A DNA stretch of 64,000 nucleotides from Larimichthys crocea (GCF_000972845.2 NC_040025.1:16928126-16992125), one strand, 5' to 3'; shown: positions 20,558 through 32,870, numbered from the stretch's first letter. The notes: generated from the sequence alone by a model not told the origin. Made by a program: numbers and translations.

Positions 20558-22599
20558 TCAGTGGTTATACATCTTGCTCCACTCTATACAAGTGTCCAGT
20601 TCTTTTGTGGTGGTGTGTGGGCGCACCTTGCAGAAGGCATTCTCAAAGTCTGTGAAGGCTGGGAGTTTGGAGGAGGTGGGGAGGCCATGCATCCCAGTGG
20701 GGGAGGATGCTGAAGAGAGTGCATGCTGGCTGATCTGAAGCAGCTCCCACACTGAGAAGCCCTCTGTGCGCTGTAGCACGGCATTCAGCTCCCTCTCGCT
20801 CAAGCTGCAGCCCTGGGGTGACAGCGCCTGCAGCAGCACCTGCCTGCGCATACCTACATCTGGTAGGCCAACGTGATACCGCTTGGCAAAGCTCCGGTGA
20901 ACTGCATCTTGCAGCAGATCTGGCCTGCCAGTGGCACATACAAGAATCACCAGACCTGTGGTCCCCACCTGGGCTTTCTCCAGGGTGGTCAGCAGTGTCT
21001 GCCTCAGCCCTTCCTCTTCCATGGCCTCCACTTGGCTGAGGAGCACCACTGATGGCTGCCGTGCCCCTGCAACTTGCAAAAGAGACCCCAGAATGTGCTC
21101 TGCCTCAGCCTTCCCTTTAGAGGCCAGCATGGCTCCACTGACCCGGTAAAAAGAAGCCCCCATCTGTGAAGCCAAAGAACGAGTCAACGTCGTCTTACCC
21201 CCTCCCCGGGGACCAAACAGCAGGACGGTTCTTGGTGGCTGCACCACTGGACTGGGCCTCAACACGGGCCACAGAATGTCCTCCTCCAGGGCAGTCTTGA
21301 CGTGAGTAAGCCCGGCCAGCTCACCCCAACCCAGTGCTGGGCTGCAGTCCAGTAACTCCCCATTGACAAGGTCCAACAGTCTGGGGTCTGGGCTCTTCAT
21401 ACTCTCAATGGTCTGAGGGCACAATGGAGGGCGCTTGTGGGCTTGGGAACGGTGCTGCTGCTGTTGGATGAAACCCTGCTCTGCTGTGCCATTCTCCCCC
21501 GTCATGCCTGCTGGAGGGCTGTACTCTCCTGCTGCTCCATACTGAGGAGACACCAGTGGCTGGGAGGAGGGCTTAGTGGACTTAAAGGTTTGAGGGTCTG
21601 TGCTGCCTGAACTGCTGAAGCCGTTACCCCGGCACTCTGTTTTGTCATTCACACTGTAGGGTGAGTTTCCCCCGGCCTTCAAGGGGTCATAGCTATATTT
21701 CCTGTAACGAGACCCATCCCCACTCTCATCATCTTCTACACTCATCTCAAATGCTTTTCGTTTTAACGTCCCTCCAGTCTCGGGTGTCCCTAGGTTGGTG
21801 CTCTGATAACTATAGCTGCCTCCTACCACTGTGGGTCTTGAGGGAATGGGAGTAGGGGCTGGTAGACCTGAGGGCAGGTAAGTTGCAGAGGGGTGACTGT
21901 AGCTGGGGGCAAGGCTGGTCTGGGGAGGGTATGTGCTAGGGGGGTAGTTATAAACAGGTGTGGTAGGGCTATAGCTGGCCACCAGAGTGGGGGTGGACTG
22001 GAGAGTGTGGAGAGAGGCAGGGGGAAGTGCTGCACTGGGTTGGGGACAGTACCCTGAGGAAAGATAGGTGCCATTGTAGCTGGAAGGGTACTCGTTGGAG
22101 CCACTGCAGGAGCTGCTGCCACTGTAGCCAGAGTCTGAAAGATTACTGTTCACTACGGACACACTACTAACCCCCGGAGGGCCTGCAGATGTGGCTACAG
22201 CCTTTGAACCTGAGAGGCTATCATGGCCTCCAGGGGGCACCAGGGAATAGGAGGCATCAGTGCTGTGCGTCAGTGGCCAGGGCTCTAGCTCAGTCTTCGG
22301 GCCGTTGAGGGCCCCAAAGGCCCCCGGCTCTGGGTAAGTGCCCACTGTAGGTGGCCGGTCATACGGTGAGTCTAACACACCGGCATACTTCTCTGCATAG
22401 CGCTTCAACAGGTTGGAGGCAGTCAGAGCAGAGATGTCATCATTGGCCCAGGCGTAGTTGTAGGAGCTGCGGCTTCGGCCAGCGTAGAATTCCGACTTGT
22501 GGGCCGGAGAGGAGGTGGTGGAGGAGACGTCCAGGTGCTGCTCAGGCCACTGGCTCAGAGACTGGGCATGCTCTGGGTTCCAGTGCATCTTTAACAGGC
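20558..22599 (-). CDS. fignl2: fignl2 main coding exon (residues 9-688)
   Basis: The exon opens after the acceptor TTTCTTTCGTCAG (AG at 22600-22601) with GC completing a split codon, then LLKMHWNPEHAQ. Almost the whole protein, including the AAA module, is in this one exon, as in fidgetin genes. An ATG lying in the polypyrimidine tract at 22,615 would read through the acceptor and is not used. The Met of MHW (22586-22588) is the fallback start if the upstream exon is skipped. It is more GC-rich than the flanks. Confidence 0.95.
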
Positions 22600-25500
22600 C
22601 TGACGAAAGAAACAAACATGGAAACCAGGTTATAATTATGGTGTAATTACAGTCATGTCAGAAAATAGGATGGTGGTCTAAAATGGTGGTGTAGGAGTGA
22701 TTGTATCCTATAGAACTATAGAGCTTTGTGGTTTCAATAGGAATCCATTTGGGTCTTTACTGGAAAATGGTTGTTTTTCTTTCCCCTTCTATTTGTGTTA
22801 ACCGATGAGCATAATAATTCTCACTTTTAGCATTTACATCAATGCAAAATACATCCAAAGTGGCCAATATATAAAAGTAATGTTAATTATAGGTCACTAA
22901 GTGAAATGGCTCAATAAATTTAAATTTTAAGCCTGACACTCAAGCCTGAGACACCGAAGACTCAGTATACAAATTGTTTGTTTATGATTTATGAAGACTT
23001 CTTTTAGCTATTTTTTATTTTTAAGTGCTTAAAGTGTGGTTTCGAGGTCTGTTTCACTATGTTTCAACGCAGTAGCCCTGTTTATTTCTCACATAGTACA
23101 AGAAAAACTGTTTGGACTACTGCATACAAGGGCTGTCACCACCACTGCACAATTATTGTGGCCAAAAGAATTTATGATAACGATACACTCAAAATGAGTG
23201 TAGGGATGAGGAGAGAGACTATAACCATAGCCATACAAAAAGAACAATTATACTGAGTGTGAACCATAAAGTGAGAACAGAAAGAAACAGAAATGATTTT
23301 AGGGTTGTATGACAAAACAACAAAGCTTTAAATGCAAAAAAAACAAAAAACTAAACTATAGAGTGCAAAGTTCACTCACTCTTCTCTGACTGTTTTTCCC
23401 TCTATCCTGTGCACAGTGACACATGGTCTGAGCCCCTCCTCTCCAAGTAGCCACTGACAAGAAATGGTCTTTCTTTTGTCTGAAAAGGAGTCTTTTACTT
23501 CTGTGTTACCATCATGCATGTGAGCAGAGGGGGCTCAAATTTCCCAAAGTGAGAGGAAGGTAAAGAAGAGGTGGAGGAAGAAAGAGAAAGCTGCAGAAAG
23601 AAGAAGAGTGAAAGCGGATCGGTGGGTTGGATGTGTTGTTTTGCAGTTTCCCAGCTTGTATTGGAGTAGCGATAAGATCCCACTACTATTCCCTGTACTG
23701 CTAACATCTGCAGGTCTCCCAGAGGAGCTATTGTTATCTCCCCGTGCATGTTGCTCTGAATGCCTGCTCTCTCCGCCCTGCACCCCCACCTACCACCCAC
23801 CAATCCACCCACCCACGGTACACCAGAGCTCCAAAAGCCCAGTGGCCGGCTGGACAGAGGGAGGGAGGGATGGAGGGAGGGAGGGGGAAGGAGGGCTTGT
23901 GTGTGTGTGTGTGTGTGTGGACAGTGGTGTGGAGAGAGTGAGAAAAAAGAAAGAAAGAGAGAGAGGGGGGGAGGCTGGGTTTGGAATTGCAGCATAGTGT
24001 GCTATTCATCAGCACAGTCTCCCATGGAACACTGGGAAAGTGGAATGTCTGTTCCTCTGGCTGACTTCAGCATTGGCCGAGGCCTGATTGATCATGGCTG
24101 CTACGCACCGAGCACATCGCAGAGCCAACAGGAGAGAGTGCAGTCGAAAAGAGAGATTACATCCCATGAATTGTTTTCGCTCTATGCACACTCATGCAAG
24201 GCTCTTATTTACCGTGTATGATATTGAACTGGCATTTCTCCTGAAATTACTTCAAACTATTTTTTTGCCCAAATGTAAAGAAAGTCTGCTAATTGTCAAT
24301 GTTTGCATGCTACCCTCTCAAGCTCATTTTATAGTGACTTAACTGTGAATTTTCACATTTAACATGTACATGTTTGTGTTTACCAAATATATTACAATAT
24401 GATAGTTATAGAATCGTATATATTTCATGGAGACTAGCTCTATTTCTTGCTGAGGCATTGGCTTGACATTCCACACATAGCTTGGCATTATTGAACTGTC
24501 ACAATTTACCCTGAGGTGAGGACTACTCCAGCCAGAAACAGGGAGGTAAAAAAGGAATATGGCGAAAGCCGTCATTACTGGCCTCTCCGCTGCCTTTCCT
24601 TCGGTGGACGCCTGATGATTCATTATTCATGGCTGTCTGCGTGTGTGTGGAGCCAGCCTTCTTATTGCCATTTAAATCAAATCTCAATATCCACAGCCCA
24701 TGATTCTGCTGCTGCTCTCCCACTCTCTAGCTCACTCCTAAACTTTGGCCTCTCTCTTTACCCGCTTTGCAAACCTCCCCATGTGTGTTTTCAGATTACG
24801 CCTGTTATTTATTCAGTCAGATGAGACCAGCAGACCAGATGGCCATTGGATTATCATGTCCTTCATATTCAAATCCACTGCCTTAAGTTCCCAGTGGCCA
24901 GACCAGTTCAAGTACTTCTTTAAGCTTTAGCCAACCCACACACCCACCACAGCACAACATTCTCACACTCTGTCCACTTGTATTTTTTAGAAACATGCTG
25001 AAGACATTGTCTTGTCCACACCCAGATGACCACATATTTTTGTGGTCTGACTCGCAGGTCTTTGTCCAGCCTGCAGAAACCATATATGTCCTGCAGGCCC
25101 TTCCCATCTGCAGCCCAACCAGTTTGTGAGCAGCCCCAATAATGGGGCCTGTGTGTGACAGAGATGGATGAGAGCCCAGGGGAGCTCATAAAACCTGCAG
25201 CAGGGAGGGAGGGATGGAAGAAGGAGGGATGGAGGGAGGGAAAAGAGTGGACAGCAGGCGCTTCGTCCTCTCTAAGCGGACTCGGGCGGACATTAGAGGA
25301 CTCAGTGAGGCGGGCTAACTGCTGTCCACTCCATCATTAGAGTAGCACTAATACAGAATGGACCTCTCACACTACCCTCTTGACCAATGTAATGACCAGC
25401 TGCCCAAACCTGAAGAACCAATTCACTATGAAACCGGAGAGTAATTACTTTCTATAAGTCTTTTCAAAAAAAGTACATTATGCTCAATAATTCTCTCTGT

Positions 25501-28500
25501 ATGTACACAGTGAGTTAGATGAGTGATCGGCTGCCATTCACCCCTGATGAACACAGCAGGGCTGCAGTGCAGTTTAGCCATTTCCATGTAATTAGATCTT
25601 GCCTTCTGCTAGATTGTGTTTTTTAGAGCAGTAGCACTCCAAAATAAACTGAGCAAGCTCTAATCTACACTTCTACTTAAATCAGAGCCATCATGTAGAT
25701 TAATTCACTGGAGGGGCAGCAAGAAAGCTAAGATTAGAAGCAGGAAATCAGGACAATGTGGACATGCTGCGGGTAGCAGTGCAATCATTAGATTCACGTC
25801 AATATATGTTGCGGGATGATGATAGATTGCAATTAAACTTAGAAAGCAAAACACAGACTGCTAATATCATTTGTAAATATTGTAATCCACATGCAAGTTT
25901 TCATTTTGCTTTTACTACATTTTTTAAGCTGCGACATGTCCCGTTCCTGCCACACCCCCATCAAGTCTGTCCTACTCACATTAGAGGATTAAAAACAAAC
26001 ACATCAGTATATTTGAAAATGCATTTCCTGTCCTCATTCAATTATTTTGGAAACTGTTGTTAATATCAGTAAAGCTGCCCCGTGATGCATTTACAAAGGG
26101 CTCGGAAGATATTTATTTTATTTTTTTATCATTTATAAGCCGCATTGTTGAATTTCTGGTGAACAGCAATCAGTTGTGATGACCAAGTTAAGTATACATA
26201 AATATGTGATGAGGCTGCTTCTCTATTGACTGATGGCCTTACTTGGCTGCAAGGAGGTTGATATAAACCTTGTGTGTACACACATTAAACTTCCAACTGC
26301 GTGTGTGTGTGTGCGCGTGTGTGTTTTCAGCCCCAGGAGAGACAGATGTTCTTCTGCTGACCGCCTTACTGTCTGTGCGGCCATTGTGGTGGACGGCCGT
26401 CCAGCAGACGTGCGCGGCTCGGACAATCCAGTTGGCCCTGAGACAAAGCCTGAAGGATCCTATTGTCAGGGGCCTGTCTAATTATGGAAATCTTATTAAT
26501 CTATTCAGCAGCAGTCCACTGACAGCTTTTGTGTCAGCCTGGGATTTATTGAGGGACCTGTGTGAGCTGCATCCTATTGTAGGAGTGCGTGATGAAGACA
26601 GTGGCACAGCTCTCTTCAGCAGAAACCAGCTTTATTTTGAGGAGGCCCTGAAATTAAAATTAGACCACTTACGGCTCCAGGGGAGTATGTTAGGTTCATT
26701 TGTGATTTCTGCCCTCATTTGCTCAAATATCTACAAAGCCACTGAATCTCATGTTGACTAGGTGAAACCGAAGTAGCTCTTGGCCTATAAAGACTGGTAG
26801 TACTCTAGACTGTGTTGTGGTTTCCTATAAAAGAAGTATCAGTGGGTGAGCTGAAACGTTATCTTGGCAGGAAGCCCGGAGGTAGAGGGCTCCAGTGCCG
26901 TTTTCACAGCTCCCCTGAGGTTGCTTTCCCTTCTCCCTTCCCGGCACTTTTGTTTTCCAAGCCCCGAGGAACAAAATGGACACGGATGCAACAACCCTTC
27001 AGGGACTGCATGCTATTAAACTGTGCCGATTGTGAAGAGGCCGCTTGTAAACAAGAGAGCCGTGGATCAATCTAATCAGGGCGCTATTCAGGGCTGAGTT
27101 CTACCCCCACCAACACACCAGAAGAAAACTACGTACACACCAACATGCACCTCCGCACAGAGGCACATACATACATAGATCTTTATATCCTGTCAACCTC
27201 TGTTCCTAATTTCTTAAAAACATAAGTTCCTGAAAGTCATGAAATTTAAACTTTGTTGTGCAGCCAAACAACTAAAAGGTTGTTTTATCTGTTCAACAAG
27301 GAAGTAAATAAAATTCTAGGGGGTGAATTCACTTCAGGCCAAAAACAAAATTTTTTCAATATTTCCAGCATGTGATTGTTTTAAGAATGCTGCTCCGGCT
27401 GTTGAGGCACTATGTCAGGGACTTGCTTTTAGCCTCAGTCACTTTAAAGAGAAAAGCTTGAAATGGAGGGAGTTACGATAAAAAGGCACGCAGCTGCACT
27501 GGAGATGAATGACAGGCAGAAAGCGGAGAGTAGGGCAGAATGTGACAGATATTTGTGCTGATAAATCACAAACTTGATGCTCCGATGACTGCATCGGTTG
27601 TTATGTATTCAGCAAGCGCAAGCTGATCAATGAGTTATTGGATGAAACTCCTGCTTGCTGGACATAAATATGTAGAAGAAATTATATCTTTCTTCAGGAA
27701 TCTTTAAACACTTTTGTGCATTTCAGACAAACCCATTCAATAAACTGCTTTAAACAATCCACCACTGTGTTTGGTGGGCAAAGGGAGAAGCACTCGGTCT
27801 GTTATTTATCAGAGTTTGTTATCTTGATTTGTCGTTCACTCTTGAAGCCCTTTAAGTCCTCTGTTCTCAAGTTCACTGTGATTTATGACACTAATATCAA
27901 GCAGGACATTCTCACTAGGCTGTGGCCGTCCTGCCGCTGCGTACTACCTGGTCTGTCATAAAAACACCAATCTGAGAGGTCGGCCACATTTCACAGCGTG
28001 GCAGGTGGAGACAGAGGTAAATTGTCTCTGGATGTTCTCTCACTTTGGAATGAAATACACATTTTATCAGCTCTAGCACAGCTTGTACCAACATAATGAA
28101 AAAACTATGATGAATTCCTTACATACATTGTGGATTATGTGTGTTGTACTGTGCTGTGCTGCTACACTATATAAAGTTACCTCATACAATATTACCCAGC
28201 AGATGCTGAACAGGCTCTGCTATCGTGTGGGGTATTGTCAAAAAGTTGTTAAAGGAAGCACAAGGTCACTTCTTGAGACCCTTCCCAAACCGCCTTAAGA
28301 CGGGGATAATGTGCACACCAGACAACGGGGATCATAATTTATCAGACATGCATAATTGGGCATTGCTGAGGAAAATTATTATAAATCTATGTGTTAGTCA
28401 TGGGGATGCTATCAATCAAAAGAAACACAATCCCGCACTCCCACTCTGCCTCTCACTCCCTCTGGCTCATCTGCTCCCTCTTTCACGGCCCTAAAAAGAT

Positions 28501-31500
28501 GTAATAACAGAAGAGTGCAGGAGCTCTGGTGGGGAGTTTTCACACCTGCTGCCCAGAGCACGAGCAGACGCAGCTCTTTTCAAACACGCCTCACCAGTCC
28601 AGTCCCAGGAGGAAGGAGCCCATCTCCTGCAGTGGCATTGAGGGATGTCCTCTGTGTGTGTCGTTCCCTCTCTCCCTATATCTTACAGTGGATAGAGCTC
28701 TCTGTACTCCATGTATCAGAGTGACAGTTTGACTTACACTATTTTTTGTTTCACTGCCCTTTGGGAATGTTTCAGGCCAGCTGTCAGAACAGTTTTTGTC
28801 AGCGTGTGCAGCTAATATGGTTTTATTAAAAGGAGAAGGACAATACGATAGCCTTGTATCAAGTATTTTGAAAATATGCAGAATACAGAATAATGAAATC
28901 ATCCTGCCCTTGTCTGTAATAAATTATAGTTAGGGTAAATGACAATTATTGTTCAAAACCAGTCGATAAACAGAATAAAACAAGCTTCTATGTGGTAAAT
29001 ATCCAATTCATTAGTGGTGGACGAATTTTCAGAGTGTCATTAAAAGTTGTTGTTTTGCAGAGCGGACGAGCATAGATGCAGAAGCCAAACTACTTGATGG
29101 CATTTGTTAAACATTGATTAATTGACAAACGTGTTGAGAATTGCTAATGATAGTGCAGCAAAAAAAAAAATCCCCATCTGAGAGCGTGCTCAATTTACAG
29201 CCCTTTCCTCAGCACTCTCCAAAACTAGAAAGCCTCCGGAATAATTGCTGGATGCGTCACTTCATGCTCGTAATTTTAGAAACAACTCCCCCATCCCCCG
29301 TGCCTGCTAACGCACGTCCACAAATGGCAGAACCCCGTCCACCAGCCCCCTCCCCTTCAAGAAAAACAGGGTCCCTATTTTCTGTGACTGCAGGCTGGCT
29401 TTAGGTCATTGTGTCCACTAATATATCAAAGAACAGCTGTCCCAAGGCTCTGTGATGACCAATCACCCCTTCCATCTGTCTCACTCGCCCAATCTCTGCT
29501 CTATCTCCCCCTCTTCAGCTCTATCTTTTTCTTGCAATCGCCTTCTTTCACTGTTTCTCTGCTCCTCCATCTCCCTTATCCCCCCCACCCCATTCCCAAT
29601 GAGCATGTTGCATTCCCTCTTTTCTGTCCAAATCCCCTGGCCCCTGTGTGCTCCCAGATTATACTCCCAGCACATGGACAGCTCTGGGATTTGTTTTTTC
29701 TGTTAGTACACACACAAATTAGAGAAAGCTCAATATATTCAACAGCCCCACTTCCTTCTACGGCGGCGTATTTTATGATCACTGCACTACAAACACCTAA
29801 TGGCATAACGATTAAAGTATGTTATTTCTCAAGCATAGTCATTTACTAATTAGCTGTGCTGGTGTGAAAGACGCTGTGTCTCATTGTCCAGCTCTGAATT
29901 CTGCTGCCTCAGGAATCCAGTGAAGTGTTGCCATCCAAATGAGCCTCACCACCTTCCTTCTTAATTGGGCCCTTAACGGGAGTGGGGGTCTCCTTAATGA
30001 GCTGATGAACCCTCAGAGAGACAGAGCACAGGGCCAGTGGACTCACAGGGCCCTGGGTCCCTAACCTTCTTTTCTTGTGGACACAGACGCATGCAAACAC
30101 ATACACACACACACAAACACACTGGGGGCTAATTAGAGCCCATTCACACCCTACACTAATGATCCCGGCTCTTATTCACACACTTTAGCAGACTGTGTGT
30201 TTACTAAAGGGCCTCACAGGCCCCTCCACTGCACTACTCATACCACTCTGCCTACAATAGAGGATAGACGCCGGTGCAGCCCTCCAACCTGCCTCTTCAG
30301 TGGCCAGGATGAGATCTACTTCTTCTTTTTTCTATACAAACTGCTCCATGACTTAGCCAAGTCATTCACAAAGACACTTGCACAAAACATGAAAACAGAG
30401 CCGGAGAGAGAAAGGAGAGGGAGAGGGGTCAGTCAGAGGAGAGCTATAAAAACTGCCAGATCTGGAGTCCTGTGTGTAGTTGCTCTATGTGTGTTTGTGT
30501 GCGTGTGTGTGTGTGCAGTCTTAAAAGAAAAGGTATCGCTACACCAGCGGGGGCCCCCAGCAACAAGAGTTAGGGCACTCCTGGGTTGGCGGCCTGGGAC
30601 TGATTTAAGAGTGTGTTTGAAGTGCAGATTACAGATTCTTTGCACCAAATCCCTCCAGGAGTATCCATGGCCCCTGGAATCTCTCTCAGGTTTCCTCACA
30701 GGTCCGGCCGGGGCTACTCACCCCAGCTTGAAGTCCTCTGGACTGGCCGGAGACGAGGACCAAGGCCAGACACACCAGGGCAGAATGAGACACCCACATG
30801 TACTGAATGTGAGATCTAAATCATTGAGACCTGATGTGCAAGAGCAGTCCTGATAACAAGACACCAGTGTTTTGGTGGGTGTACCTGTCCTATTCATGTG
30901 CGCATTCATACACAGGGACCCGACTACGTGCAGCAGCAGAAATGCCTACAGCAGGAGTCAGAAGTAGCGTTGGGAAGCAGGAATGCTCCATATTCCGCCA
31001 AAGGGGATTCCAACATGGAGGTGAGAGTCTTCGCATGTCCTGCACATATGCAAAGTCCCTCACAGTCAGAGTTTTGCTCAGCAGAATCATGACTACGGTC
31101 TTTAACTAAAAGACAGCGAGCTGCAGTGTCACCAGTGAGCACAGGGGTGTGTTTGTGTGTCACTGGTCTGAGAGTAAACAACATGACTACCTAACACTTG
31201 TGTGTGCGCTCATACGTTCCCTCTGTCTCCATACACGCACACTAGCGAGCTGTTCTAAAACGTTCTCGACCCTGCCGAAGCTCTGCAGAACAGAGCTACT
31301 CTGTACATGAAAAAACCCATCAGGCTACAGAGCAGAGCAGATGAAAACCAGCATTGTGCATCCTGATCATAAAAGCGAATCACACACAAAAGCTAGTACG
31401 CAGTGTACTGGAAGATTCCCATGAAGGAACAGCAGTGTGCCGGCACTGAAGGCATGCTAAATATTCCACCAGCAGTTTGTGACATTCTTGGACGTGCCGT

Positions 31501-32732
31501 CCACTTTAGCAGCAGGGAGAGTGTTTTCAGTCAGTATGGACTAACAGGGTGCAGGGAGATGATGGAAGGACTAGTTAAACAAGCTTTGATGGGAAGCAGC
31601 ACAAGCATGCATGTTTGTTTTTGCAAATTAATGGTCCATCAGTGTTATTTAAGCAACTCAGCCTCATTGGATATAAACATCTTTTGATGGGAACAAACAA
31701 AACATGTTTTTGGAGAACTGGCATTAAATCAATAAAGAGACATTTTGAGAAGATATGTTTCATAACACATGTGGCCAACTACTAATTTGTTTGGCACCAA
31801 TTTGAAATTCCATTTATCCGATGAGTGTTTGTATAAAAACATTAGCTATTTCAAGGGTAAAATTTACCAAAAAAACAAACAAAGTGCCATGGTTACTGTA
31901 AAACATCTGCTCATGACGCTTTATTCAGGCTGTTTTTTCCAGTTTAAATTCTCACACCCACACACTTGACTTATACAGCCTCTGCAATCCATTTTTGGAT
32001 GGATTATGAAGTAATACTTTTTAAATTAACCGTTCTGTTTGATTTCTCCCTCTTTTCTTGTAACTGTCATGCCGATAAAGCTCCTTTGAGGAGAGTTAAA
32101 GAGCTGGGAAAAAGGGGCTCTTGAGGCTGAGGCAGCCCCATGCTGGCCGGCAAACAATGCTGTTTTGGAGAGCCGGAGCACTGGACCCAAATGAAACCTG
32201 GTGGGAGGGTGCAAGTGAGGGGGGGGCAAAACTGGACACGTCAATTATTAGGTCAGCATTGAAGGGAGAAAGGGAAGAGGGGGGGAAGGAGGCAGCGTGT
32301 GTGGTGGAAAGTCCTGTGTTGTATTGGTAAAATGACACTGGCAGAACCAAAGGGGCGTCTGCTGCTTAAACCATCAGCCCTCCAACCTCCCTCTGTCCCT
32401 CTTCCTTCCCCCAACTGTGTCTTCCGCCCGGTGATGAAACATTCAGACAGGGCCAGTGCCCAAGGTTTAGCATTTCCACAGTGCACGTCAAGGAAAAAGT
32501 CAGGTTTCTGTACTGAGGCTTGCACATTTTCACAGTTAGCTGTGCATTTTTCCTTCTGTTTGCAAAACACAGAACACAGTGTCCACTCCTGCTTATTTTT
32601 GCAGTGGAGTCTCATTGATTCAGTCAAAGTCCAACTGAGTCAAACAGGGCTGTTCGGTGTGATATGCAGAAGGGTAGAGAGAAAGAAGTGTGTAGTAGTG
32701 TACTCACTATAGGGGACAATAGGACTCAGCAT
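20558..32732 (-). CDS. fignl2: Fidgetin-like protein 2 (AAA family), spliced from two coding exons
   Basis: Coding parts are 32708-32732 (25 nt) and 20558-22599 (2042 nt), together 688 residues. Fidgetins are AAA proteins that act on microtubules; FIGNL2 has been linked to microtubule severing at the cell edge. The N-terminus MLSPIVPYSLLK joins in phase 1 to MHWNPEHAQ. The conserved WANDDISALTASNLLKRYAE block is near residues 59-78, and a long Pro/Ser/Tyr-rich disordered region spans about 110-400. The AAA module starts near 415, with Walker A GPRGGGKT at 471-478. The Walker B position reads VVLLSQ (acidic pair lost), sensor 1 reads CATGRPD, and the arginine-finger pair is RS (577-578). The C-terminus ELDTCIEWSKMYNH matches the fidgetin end. 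No frameshift is seen. FIGN and FIGNL1 fit less well in the N-terminus and motifs. Confidence 0.92.
23851..23919. repeat. GGGA-rich minisatellite and GT run with G-quadruplex potential
   Basis: On the plus strand at least six runs of three or more G spaced by one to four bases (23,859-23,895) are followed by about eleven GT units (23,898-23,919). This meets the usual G-quadruplex pattern. It is in the fignl2 intron on the non-transcribed sense, so the transcript carries the C-rich copy. Confidence 0.85.
25199..25250. repeat. Second GGGA/GGAT-rich tract
   Basis: A purine tract of GGGA and GGAT units similar to the one at 23.86 kb, same strand, in the fignl2 intron. Confidence 0.8.
26316..26761 (+). 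other. Open, mixed-composition block in fignl2 intron (coding or conserved non-coding?)
   Basis: An open frame (26,270-26,761, 163 codons) on the strand opposite fignl2 is preceded by an acceptor-like GTGTGTGTTTTCAG at 26,330. Its translation (for example LSNYGNLINLFSSSPLTAF) has ordinary composition but no family I recognise, and there is no donor or partner exon. The DNA includes TAATTA- and ATTA-type homeodomain core motifs. I favour a non-coding regulatory element. Confidence 0.3.
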
Positions 32733-32848
32733 TCTGTGGAGCTGGTCTCAGTAAGGAGGAATGCTGTTTTGTGTATGCCAGCTAAGGTTAGCGTCCGTCC
32801 GGCTGTAGTCCATCACTAGCATGAGCTCGCACCGATGACAGAACAGTC
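32708..32848 (-). CDS. fignl2: fignl2 first coding exon (5' UTR plus residues 1-9)
   Basis: A 141-nt exon between a strong acceptor (long pyrimidine tract then CTCTCTTAG, AG at 32849-32850) and the donor GTGAGT (32702-32707). The ATG at 32730-32732 begins MLSPIVPY plus one base. It joins the main exon in phase 1 to give MLSPIVPYSLLKMHW, similar in length and pattern to the fidgetin N-terminus MISSTSVYGLKMQW (recalled). The upstream 116 nt are 5' UTR and hold a 24-codon upstream ORF. The spacing, phase and homology agree, but transcription is not proven. Confidence 0.75.
32748..32822 (-). CDS. Upstream ORF in fignl2 leader (24 residues)
   Basis: It runs from the ATG at 32820-32822 to the TGA at 32748-32750 and encodes MLVMDYSRTDANLSW through NSIPPY. 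It is in the same frame as fignl2, and the TGA lies only five codons before the main ATG. An in-frame open stretch continues upstream to the exon edge (LFCHRCEL). Family conservation is unknown. Its role, if any, would be to limit or reinitiate translation. Confidence 0.5.
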   Translation of the reverse strand: MLVMDYSRTDANLSWHTQNSIPPY

Positions 32849-32869
32849 CTAAGAGAGAGACAGAGGAAA

Positions 32870-32870
<1 letters not shown>

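Larger units (their letters stand above)
22600..32707 (-). other. fignl2 intron between the two coding exons
   Basis: A 10.1-kb intron, GTGAGT...TCGTCAG. No exon of fignl2 is required inside. It contains G-rich and GT simple repeats near 23,850-23,920 and 25,200-25,240. Blocks of mixed composition (about 24,480-24,910, 26,330-26,760, 28,210-28,400, 29,140-29,400, 30,190-30,320) have long open frames on one strand. They look like candidate conserved non-coding DNA, but conservation cannot be assessed here. Confidence 0.6.

Noticed and set aside
22589..22615. An ATG at 22,615 extends the fignl2 frame upstream as MFLSSGLLK
   Set aside because: The TTTCTTTCGTCAG it reads through is the intron's pyrimidine tract and acceptor; the spliced upstream exon gives a better, homologous N-terminus.
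30197..30853. 218-codon plus-strand open frame in the fignl2 intron
   Set aside because: Composition follows local simple sequence (poly-Phe from a T tract, Val/Cys from a GT tract); no domain or splice context.
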